Shown here one piece after another: positions 1 to 4,571 of a stretch of DNA of 5,895 nt; the stretch's first letter is position 1; each line of letters starts with the position of its first letter. The DNA is from Pseudomonadota bacterium (GTDB lineage Bacteria; Myxococcota; Myxococcia; Myxococcales; Vulgatibacteraceae): contig JAEZJH010000331.1 in the NCBI GenBank assembly GCA_023436385.1, forward strand, positions 1 to 5,895, given 5' to 3'. The notes under the pieces are model-generated. The model had not been told where the DNA came from. It did not search any database and saw only the letters and a list, made by a program, of their open reading frames with translations. Made by a program: the position numbers and the translations under genes.

Positions 1-435
1 GTGCGAACCATGGGTCGACGTTCGGACTGGACGGGCCGGCGCGCGGAACTGTTGATCGAGGTCCACCTCCCGAGCGTCACGCGGTGGGGGACGCCGGCCG
101 GCGAGAGCGCCTACTTCGTCGAGCCCAAGCACGAGGCAGAGCTCCGGCGGTTCGTCGCCGACGTGGTCCGCTCCGCCAGGCCCGCGCTTATCGCCAACAT
201 CGTCGGCGGGGTGTTGGCCTCTTGGGGAGCGCCCCGGGCCGATCCCACCGGCCGGTGGCTCCACCTCACCGGTCTCGCGCTCCTCGGCATCGGCATCAGC
301 ATCTTCCCTTTCACCCACCTGGTGGTACCGCGAGCTTTCGGGATCCGTCGCTCCCGCGGCCTCGACCGCCTCGTCGGCGCGGGCATGGTCGTGTACGCCG
401 CCGCGAAGGCGGTCGTCTACGCGTGGATGGGCTAA
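1..435 (+). CDS. Small membrane protein of unknown function
   Basis: This reads as a 144-residue protein that I do not recognise. Codons are strongly GC at third positions, so it is probably real. The first 60 residues are soluble and mixed-charge, with several acidic and basic residues around 41-60. Three hydrophobic stretches follow: about 61-76, 86-109 and 123-143. A basic loop (RRSRG, 116-120) lies between the second and third, which suggests it faces the cytoplasm. The protein ends directly after the last membrane segment (AWMG). A GTG at base 1 and an ATG at base 10 are both possible starts. The gene could equally begin upstream of the window, because nothing before base 1 is visible to show a ribosome binding site. 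The stop is TAA at 433-435, directly followed by a stem-loop. Function and partners cannot be inferred. Confidence 0.65.
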   Translation: MRTMGRRSDWTGRRAELLIEVHLPSVTRWGTPAGESAYFVEPKHEAELRRFVADVVRSARPALIANIVGGVLASWGAPRADPTGRWLHLTGLALLGIGISIFPFTHLVVPRAFGIRRSRGLDRLVGAGMVVYAAAKAVVYAWMG

Positions 436-436
436 C

Positions 437-460
437 GCTCGCGCCGCTCTGAGCGCGAGC
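437..460. terminator. GC-rich stem-loop just after the membrane protein gene
   Basis: GCTCGCGC at 437-444 is perfectly complementary to GCGCGAGC at 453-460, leaving an 8-base loop. It begins one base after the TAA of the upstream gene and lies between that gene and the convergent transposase. Position and stem strength suit transcription termination. No T-run follows on either strand, so it is not a classical intrinsic terminator. It could also be a REP-like palindrome linked to the neighbouring RAYT. Confidence 0.35.
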
Positions 461-609
461 AGTGGGTCGCCCAAACGCGGCAAGCGGACGCGACCAAGTT
501 TCGTGGGTGCGGACGACGGGGTTGCCACGGAGCACGCCTTCGCGGGCGTACTCGTCGAGGGAGCCACCACTCCCCGTGGCTGCCCCCGGCGACAGGCTCT
601 CGCGCCGGG

Positions 610-1392
610 CTACGCGGCCGTGGCCACCAGCACCGCCTCCGACGGGCCGCCCGGTTCCGGCGCGGCCGTAGGCTCCGCCCGGCGTCCGGCGGCGGCGAGA
701 GGGAACGGGAGCGGTAGCGTGAGGATGTCGCGGCCGCCCTGCTGCTGGCCGCCTCGGCGCCGTGGAGGGCGCGTCCGCTCCGTCCCCGGCGCGGTGACCA
801 GCGAAGGCCGGAGGAACCGGGAACCCTGCACCGCCAGCGGCGTCCCCGCAGACGCAGTGGCCCGCCAGCCCTGGCGGAGGAGCCACGTCGTCGGCTCGGC
901 CGTCATCCCCGCCGTGCCCTCGGGATGCAGGACGCGTCCCCCGAAGTGACCGATCGTATACGGGTCCCGGGTTCCGGCGGGAATCCGCCTGCCGACCTCC
1001 GCCAGGTGTTTCTCGCTGTTGTGCTCGATATAGGCGAGCGTCCGGCGGACCTCCGTCGGCGTCGGGAGCACGTGCTGGTGATACCGCTCCTCGAAGACGG
1101 GGCCCCGTGCGCCCATCAGCCGATTGAGCCCCCGGGCGATCCGCGTGGTCAGCGCGTGGATTCCCCGGGCGAGCGCGTGCGCGTCGGCGGGCTCGACCGT
1201 GAGGTGCAGGTGGTTGCCCTGGATGCTCAGGTTGACGACCCGGAAGTCCGACCGGCCGCGGACGGCGAGAAACGCCGCCCGAATCACCTCGAAGCACCGC
1301 CTCGACCGGAGGTTCCACACGTGCGGGCGCAGCCGCAGCGTGATGTGTACCGGCTCCGCCCCGGACAACGCCGGCCGCGTGTCGTGGGGCAC
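610..1392 (-). CDS. REP-associated tyrosine transposase (RAYT, Y1/HUH family), intact core with displaced N-terminus
   Basis: RAYTs are single-strand DNA nucleases of the IS200/IS605-like Y1 superfamily that are linked to short palindromic REP elements. Numbered from the GTG at 1392, the HUH metal-binding motif is H61-L-H63 (in QGNHLHLTVE). The family-typical VFEERYHQHVL block lies at 99-109. The likely nucleophile is Tyr121 in LAYIEHNSEKH, and a conserved C-terminal WLLRQGW motif is at 170-176. The family match ends near residue 190; the last 70 residues, rich in Arg, Pro and Gly, look like read-through to the TAG at 610-612. The GTG start has only AAGGAAG about 12 bases upstream. The conserved arm RRGGARVGAGRPRK is encoded in the same frame before this GTG but has no ATG, GTG or TTG there. 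The proper start is probably the ATG at 1496, now in another frame. The core could still be translated; I am sure of the family, not of its activity. Confidence 0.85.
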   Translation of the reverse strand: MPHDTRPALSGAEPVHITLRLRPHVWNLRSRRCFEVIRAAFLAVRGRSDFRVVNLSIQGNHLHLTVEPADAHALARGIHALTTRIARGLNRLMGARGPVFEERYHQHVLPTPTEVRRTLAYIEHNSEKHLAEVGRRIPAGTRDPYTIGHFGGRVLHPEGTAGMTAEPTTWLLRQGWRATASAGTPLAVQGSRFLRPSLVTAPGTERTRPPRRRGGQQQGGRDILTLPLPFPLAAAGRRAEPTAAPEPGGPSEAVLVATAA

Positions 1393-1496
1393 CCCCGCGT
1401 CGCGCTTCCTTGGTCGGCCCGCCCCGACCCGCGCCCCGCCGCGCCGCGCCTCGAGTAACTCATCGGGACCTGTTCCGCCGCCGCCCTCTTGCTCAT
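1393..1496 (-). pseudogene. Frameshifted 5' end of the RAYT gene
   Basis: From the ATG at 1496 the minus strand reads MSKRAAAEQVPMSYSRRG, a typical start for this RAYT subgroup. It then goes out of frame with the transposase body. The body's frame, read back from 1392, gives RRGGARVGAGRPRKRDAG, the expected continuation. Dropping one of two GCCGC units at 1438-1447 joins them exactly as SRRGGARVGAGRPRKRDAGVPHD, giving a protein of about 293 residues. This is direct reading plus remembered family consensus. It could be a real mutation or an assembly error in a GC repeat. Confidence 0.7.
1438..1447. repeat. 5-bp tandem duplication (GCCGC x2) causing the RAYT frameshift
   Basis: The plus strand reads GCCGC GCCGC. 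Five extra bases change the frame, and removing one unit restores a continuous RAYT reading frame that matches the family at the junction. The consensus on both sides makes the position nearly unambiguous. Confidence 0.7.
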
Positions 1497-1502
1497 GCAG
1501 GC

Positions 1503-1508
1503 ATCATA
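1503..1508 (-). promoter_or_regulatory. Possible -10 element upstream of the RAYT ATG
   Basis: The minus strand has TATGAT, one base from the sigma-70 -10 consensus, ending 6 bases before the ATG at 1496. That spacing would put the transcript start at or next to the ATG, as in a leaderless mRNA. The hexamer about 17 bases upstream does not resemble TTGACA, so this is weak. It stands out mainly because A/T-rich hexamers are rare in this window. Confidence 0.2.
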
Positions 1509-1713
1509 ACGCGTGCGAGGCGCCGCGTTGTTTCTCTTTTGGGGCGTGTTCTAGGACGATGCGTTTCGTCTACCGGAAGGCGTTTCGCGCTTTGGGTTCG
1601 GGAACGTCCCAAGGATCTCCCTCAACGTGAGTCCGGGATGGACCGAGTCGTGAACGTTTGCATCGAGATGCCTCCCGACGACGAACCCTCGCTCCACCGA
1701 CGTACTTGGTGGC

Positions 1714-1863
1714 CTATCGATTCGCCGGCGGCCCGGTCTTCGTGCTGACGACCGCATCCGGTCGATCCCGCGCGCGTGTCTCCACGGGAATCTTGTCGTG
1801 GCCCGGTCGATCGATCGGCTCGCGTTCCTGGAGATGGTCGCGGCTCTTGGGACGGCCTTGCAT
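1714..1863 (-). CDS. Possible small protein (49 residues) with a strong ribosome binding site
   Basis: The ATG at 1863 is preceded on the minus strand by AGGAGGAGT, with its nearest GGAG 9 bases before the start. This is the best Shine-Dalgarno match I noticed in the window. The ORF ends with TAG at 1714-1716. The product is very hydrophilic, starting MQGRPKSRDHLQEREPIDRP and ending KTGPPANR, with alternating charges and no hydrophobic segment. I do not recognise it. It lies in the lower-GC gap with no partner gene, reading away from the hydrolase and towards the RAYT. It could be a true small protein, the 5' stub of a decayed gene, or chance. Confidence 0.2.
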   Translation of the reverse strand: MQGRPKSRDHLQEREPIDRPGHDKIPVETRARDRPDAVVSTKTGPPANR

Positions 1864-1996
1864 GACGGGTGACTCCTCCTGCCAACCAAGCCAAGTCGCC
1901 GCCCGTGGGCTTCCCCGTCACCGCCTCGATCATCCTCACGAGGGGGCACTCTACTGGCCCTGGCCGGACCGAACCGGCGTCGGCTACGCTGGGGCG

Positions 1997-2797
1997 ATGA
2001 ACCGTCGGTCTCCCGGAGCGCTCCTCTTTCTAGCCATCCTCGTCCTCGCATCCTCGTGCCGCCGGGAAGCAGCGCCGGGTTGCCCGGAACCGTTCGTCGG
2101 GCTGCCGAGTGGGACCTGTGTCTCCCGCCCCGCGGCGCCCGCGCCGGATACACCGGTGATCGTGTTCCTCCACGGCATGGCGCCGTCGCCGGCGCGGATC
2201 CTGCAGCACACGGCGCCGCTGGCCCGGGAGGCCGCGGCCCGGGGCGTCGCGGTCCTCGCGCCGCTCGGGACCACGGGGCTCTGCGACTGGTCGGAGGAGG
2301 TCAAGCACTTCCTGTGTTGGCCGACCCGAGCCGAGCACGACGCGGCGCTCGCCACGACGGCGGAACGGCTGCGCCGCGACCTCCACGAAACGGCCCGGCT
2401 CCTCGGCCGTCCGGAGAGCCTCCCGGCGGTCTTGGTGGGGTTCTCGAACGGCGGGTTCGCGGCAACGCACCTGGCCATCGTCGGCGACCTCGACCTCCGC
2501 GGACTGGCTGTCCTCCATGCCGGCAGCCGCCTCCCGACTCCGCGGGAGCGGGCAGTGCCGACCCTCCTCCGCGCGGCGACCGGCGACGAATGGCACCACC
2601 CGACGATGGTCGCGCTCCGCGACAAGATGGCGGAGGCCGGCTGGGATGCCGTTTGGCAGGAGCGCGAGGGTCCGCATGCGTTGACGGAGACCGACGTAGA
2701 CGCGCTGCTCGCTTTCGTCGCCTCCCTTCGGACAAATCACTCCCCGTCCGACTCCGACACGGGGGACGAGATGCGGCGCGTGGACGACGGAACCTGA
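1997..2797 (+). CDS. Secreted lipoprotein of the alpha/beta-hydrolase fold (esterase-like)
   Basis: A 266-residue serine hydrolase, probably acting on ester substrates outside the cytoplasm. Starting at the ATG at 1997, the N-terminus is a lipoprotein signal: MNRR, a hydrophobic stretch at 8-18, then ASSC with lipidated Cys21. This choice matters because the frame stays open far upstream, to 1658. An oxyanion-hole strand VIVFLHGM lies at 54-61. The nucleophile elbow GFSNGG at 148-153 has Ser150 in GxSxG. Asp197 (TGDEWHH) and His227 (GPHAL) sit at the expected triad positions. Cys96 and Cys107 could form a disulfide in the periplasm. The layout resembles small carboxylesterases and the feruloyl-esterase/PHB-depolymerase-like group; the substrate is unknown. 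GGGG just before the start is a poor ribosome binding site. The gene stands alone and converges on the methyltransferase. Residues after about 246 are a polar tail without fold features. Confidence 0.87.
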   Translation: MNRRSPGALLFLAILVLASSCRREAAPGCPEPFVGLPSGTCVSRPAAPAPDTPVIVFLHGMAPSPARILQHTAPLAREAAARGVAVLAPLGTTGLCDWSEEVKHFLCWPTRAEHDAALATTAERLRRDLHETARLLGRPESLPAVLVGFSNGGFAATHLAIVGDLDLRGLAVLHAGSRLPTPRERAVPTLLRAATGDEWHHPTMVALRDKMAEAGWDAVWQEREGPHALTETDVDALLAFVASLRTNHSPSDSDTGDEMRRVDDGT

Positions 2798-2860
2798 ACG
2801 CGTCCGACCACAGGTCCGGCCGCCGCGCCCCCGCGACAGGCAGCCGCCCGGCCCGACACG

Positions 2861-2880
2861 AACCTGCGGAATTCAAACCA
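2861..2880. repeat. 20-bp direct repeat, copy 1 (methyltransferase bracket)
   Basis: AACCTGCGGAATTCAAACCA is identical, base for base and in the same orientation, to 4221-4240. Flanks on both sides differ. On the minus strand it can be read as WFEFRRF in one frame. A chance exact 20-mer match in a window of this size is very unlikely, so it is a true repeat: an insertion scar, attachment-like site or dispersed element. Confidence 0.85.
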
Positions 2881-2927
2881 GGACAGTTGTTGGCAGCTGC
2901 ACCGATGTAAACGAGTTCGGCGACCCA

Positions 2928-2979
2928 GCGGCCGGCCCTCGGAGAGGCCATACATCAAGGCATCGACGCGACGCTGGAG
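2928..2979 (-). repeat. Decayed methyltransferase 3'-end copy A
   Basis: It matches 3097-3148 at 48 of 52 positions; the last 36 bases (2944-2979) differ at only one. On the minus strand it reads SVASMP then, after an apparent 1-base loss, LMYGLSEGRP. This parallels the real methyltransferase C-terminus GIARLPLMYGLSARRPR. The original stop is lost (RPL instead of RPR-stop). Confidence 0.75.
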
Positions 2980-3064
2980 TGATTCGGGCTGGAGGGGGCG
3001 AAGAGGTCGCGGAGGGGCGGCGCGGCCGGCGTGCGAGGAGGGCGGGTTGCTGGGCGGGGGGCGG

Positions 3065-3118
3065 GGTCCGACCCGAAGCCCCGAAGGTGCGTCACCGCGG
3101 CCGGCCCGCGACGAGGCC
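3065..3118. repeat. Methyltransferase tail and 3'-flank repeat, copy 1
   Basis: It aligns without gaps to 3158-3211, with 45 of 54 identical bases, 93 bp apart. GGTCCGACCCGAAG and TGCGTCACCGCGG are perfectly shared. The unit carries the equivalent of the gene's stop codon and its 3' flank. Confidence 0.75.
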
Positions 3119-3148
3119 CTACATCAAGGCATCGACGCGACGCTGGAG
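3097..3148 (-). repeat. Decayed methyltransferase 3'-end copy B
   Basis: The minus strand reads SVASMP, a 1-base loss, then LM-stop-GLVAGRPR-stop, matching the functional end LMYGLSARRPR-stop. The Tyr codon is now TAG. The terminal RPR-stop and the following ACGCAC flank are kept. The shared 1-base loss shows that copies A and B descend from one already-defective copy. Confidence 0.75.
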
Positions 3149-3157
3149 CCCAGTGCC

Positions 3158-3211
3158 GGTCCGACCCGAAGTCACGGACGTGCGTCACCGCGGTCGGCGG
3201 GCGGAGAGGCC
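3158..3211. repeat. Methyltransferase tail and 3'-flank repeat, copy 2 (overlaps the functional gene end)
   Basis: Partner of 3065-3118 (45 of 54 identical). It spans the last nine codons of the methyltransferase, its TGA at 3185-3187 and 27 bases of 3' flank. This ties the repeat family to the 3' end of this gene. Confidence 0.75.
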
Positions 3212-4012
3212 GTACATCAGCGGCAGCCGGGCGATGCCGGGGGGCCAATGCCAGGTCCGGTTCGGGCCGGGGACCAGGGAGGGGAAAGGGCGGAAGCCGT
3301 TCGAGTAGGGGAACTCGCGGAGGGTCTCGAGGACCAGGCCGGCGCGAATGAGAGCGTCGACGACCATGCCGAGGCCGTACTGGTAGGACCAGGCGGGGAT
3401 GTCGTTGGGGACCGAGGTGCTCCCGGACGCCGCGGCGAGGGCGCCGGCGGATTCGGCCACGTAGTCGCCGACCGGCTCGATGAAGGCGTGTTCGGCGAAG
3501 TAGTCGTCGCGGGTCGGCCGGAACTGCTCGTCGAAGGCCCAGAGCAGCGGGTGGAACTCCATGTAGACCAGCCGTCCGCCGGGGACGAGGATCCGGGCGA
3601 CGCCGCGGGCCCACGCGTCGAGGTCGGGGAGCCAGCCGGTGGCGCCGTAGCTGGCGAAGGCCAGGTCGAAGCGCTGCGGCGTCTCCTCCATCCAGGAGAC
3701 CACCTCGGACTGGACGAACTCGGCGGGGATGCCGCTCTCCGCGGAGAGCGCCCGGGCGAAGGAGACTGCCTCGTCGCTCAGGTCGACGCCGGTGACGCGG
3801 GCGCCGCGGCGGGCCAAGCAGAGCGAGTCCTGCCCCGAGTTGCACTGCAGGTGGACGAGCGACCGGCTGGAGAGGTCGCCCAGGAGCTCCAGCTCCTCCC
3901 GAAACAACACGTCTCCGCCGTTGCGCAGAAAGGCCGCCTGGTCGCCCTTGTGTGAGTTGTGGTTGCGGGTGGCGGCGTTCCAACTCCGGCGGGTGGATTC
4001 GTAGTCGTGCAT
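3185..4012 (-). CDS. Class I SAM-dependent methyltransferase
   Basis: A 275-residue cytoplasmic methyltransferase; the acceptor substrate is unknown. From the ATG at 4012 the N-terminal segment carries YESTRRSWNAATRNHNSHKGDQ (3-25). A SAM-binding Rossmann core follows: motif I is LVHLQCNSGQDSL (52-64), motif II is VTGVDLSDEAV with acidic Asp77 (73-83), then FDLAFASYGATGWL (115-128) and post-motif GGRLVYMEFHPLLW (145-158). Motif I is the HLQCxxGxD variant rather than the usual GxGxG; this is known in a subgroup of small-molecule methyltransferases. The C-terminal half is Trp/Tyr/Pro-rich, as in a substrate lid, and ends LPLMYGLSARRPR. GAGG lies about 8 bases before the start, which agrees with where the homology begins although the frame stays open to 4546. 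It is the only gene between the two 20-bp repeats and appears to be a single-gene unit. Degenerate copies of its 3' end lie downstream. Confidence 0.92.
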   Translation of the reverse strand: MHDYESTRRSWNAATRNHNSHKGDQAAFLRNGGDVLFREELELLGDLSSRSLVHLQCNSGQDSLCLARRGARVTGVDLSDEAVSFARALSAESGIPAEFVQSEVVSWMEETPQRFDLAFASYGATGWLPDLDAWARGVARILVPGGRLVYMEFHPLLWAFDEQFRPTRDDYFAEHAFIEPVGDYVAESAGALAAASGSTSVPNDIPAWSYQYGLGMVVDALIRAGLVLETLREFPYSNGFRPFPSLVPGPNRTWHWPPGIARLPLMYGLSARRPR

Positions 4013-4220
4013 GGGGGCGCCCTCGGCGGAAAGGCGCCAACCGTACCTGCATCGCGGCCGGCCGTCGAGGTGGCCTCGCCACGGTGCCGGCGCCGGTCCG
4101 TGCCGAAGCCCGGGCCGATCGCTCGCCAGGGCGATGACCGATCCGACCGTGGGCCATCTGGGCGTTGGGTCTTTGGTCAGGGACTGGCCACGGTCCCGAC
4201 TCCGCAACCCCGCTGCCGGA

Positions 4221-4240
4221 AACCTGCGGAATTCAAACCA
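4221..4240. repeat. 20-bp direct repeat, copy 2 (methyltransferase bracket)
   Basis: Identical to 2861-2880 over 20 bases in the same orientation, 1360 bp away. It lies about 210 bases upstream of the methyltransferase start on the minus strand, directly beside the tandem-repeat region. Confidence 0.85.
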
Positions 4241-4310
4241 TAACACTTCACTTTCGCTTCCGATCCGGAGCGAACGAAGGCCGCAGCCCACGGGCGATGC
4301 CCCCGACCCG

Positions 4311-4466
4311 AGTGCCGGTTCCGCTGACCCTCGCACTGGGGACAGGCACCAGCGCCGGTACTCCCGCCCAGGCAACTGGAGCAGCCCCGACCGCCGGTGC
4401 CGCCGGCGCTCGCGACGGGAACAAGCACCGGCGCCGAAGCCCCGACCACGCAACGCGAGCAGCCCC
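4311..4466 (-). repeat. Degenerate tandem repeat of about 78 bp, two units, CxxC-encoding
   Basis: GAGCAGCCCC recurs at 4379-4388 and 4457-4466, exactly 78 bases apart, and the 55-60 bases before each align with small indels. On the minus strand one frame encodes Cys pairs CSRC (4450-4461), CSSC (4372-4383) and CPQC (4333-4344). The unit-2 counterpart of CPQC is CSRR at 4412-4423, shifted by one base. This is what decay of a Cys/Gly-rich repeat protein by compensating indels would give, though chance in GC-rich repeats is possible. A weak third unit may extend past 4466. Confidence 0.55.
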
Positions 4467-4571
4467 TCGTGCCGTTCCCGCCACCGGCGCAGACACGAAC
4501 GCCGGGACCGCGAGGATCCCGGCGCCTGCGTGCCGCCCCCATACACGCGGCGGCCAGAGCTACACCCGACC

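Larger units (their letters stand above)
1497..1996. other. Lower-GC gap between RAYT and hydrolase genes, no convincing large gene
   Basis: Counted GC is 57% at 1501-1560 and 60% at 1561-1620, against 78% in a sampled stretch of the methyltransferase gene. Long open frames exist on both strands, but none has a recognisable domain, and they are Arg/Pro/Ser-rich shadows typical of GC-rich DNA. The 8-mer GCGTTTCG occurs twice in direct orientation at 1561-1568 and 1580-1587, 19 bases apart. A 49-codon minus-strand ORF with a strong Shine-Dalgarno sequence starts at 1863. The composition suggests foreign or decayed DNA next to the RAYT. Confidence 0.5.
2798..3184. other. Repeat-filled gap between the convergent hydrolase and methyltransferase genes
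   Basis: No gene is supported here. The gap holds one copy of the 20-bp repeat (2861-2880), two decayed methyltransferase 3'-end copies (2928-2979 and 3097-3148), and a repeated 3'-flank segment (3065-3118, with its partner at 3158-3211). No T-tailed terminator hairpin is visible, although both genes end here. Confidence 0.6.
4013..4571. other. Gap upstream of the methyltransferase, with repeats and no supported gene
   Basis: These 559 bases separate two same-strand genes, too far for a tight operon. They contain the second 20-bp repeat copy (4221-4240) and the degenerate tandem repeat at 4311-4466. Open frames exist on both strands but are low-complexity Arg/Pro/Gly sequence. A minus-strand frame from the ATG at 4542 to 4177 encodes three CxxC pairs but has no ribosome binding site. 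I see no clear promoter for the methyltransferase in 4013-4220. Confidence 0.5.

Noticed and set aside
1430..1460. Programmed ribosomal frameshift joining the two RAYT frames.
   Set aside because: No slippery heptamer is present; the 5-bp duplication explains the frame change more simply.
1551..1720. HigA-like antitoxin remnant on the minus strand (HPGLTLREIL resembles the HPGExLRE start of HigA).
   Set aside because: Only one short match, no helix-turn-helix after it, and no toxin gene beside it.
1658..1996. N-terminal extension of the hydrolase by 113 codons.
   Set aside because: The ATG at 1997 gives a textbook lipoprotein signal with a lipobox Cys; the upstream residues are lower in GC and show no domain.
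2928..3211. Integron attC array: repeated elements at the end of a gene, one overlapping its stop codon.
   Set aside because: No GTTRRRY core or matching inverse core is seen in the repeats, the copies do not separate further cassettes, and no integrase is present.
3733..3750. Perfect 18-bp palindrome (CGCTCTCCGCGGAGAGCG).
   Set aside because: It lies inside the methyltransferase coding sequence in GC-rich codons and is not repeated elsewhere in the window, so chance is likely.
2955..4157. A 400-residue minus-strand ORF overlapping the methyltransferase.
   Set aside because: It is Arg/Pro-rich, has no domain, and is the out-of-frame shadow of the methyltransferase, which has clear SAM motifs.
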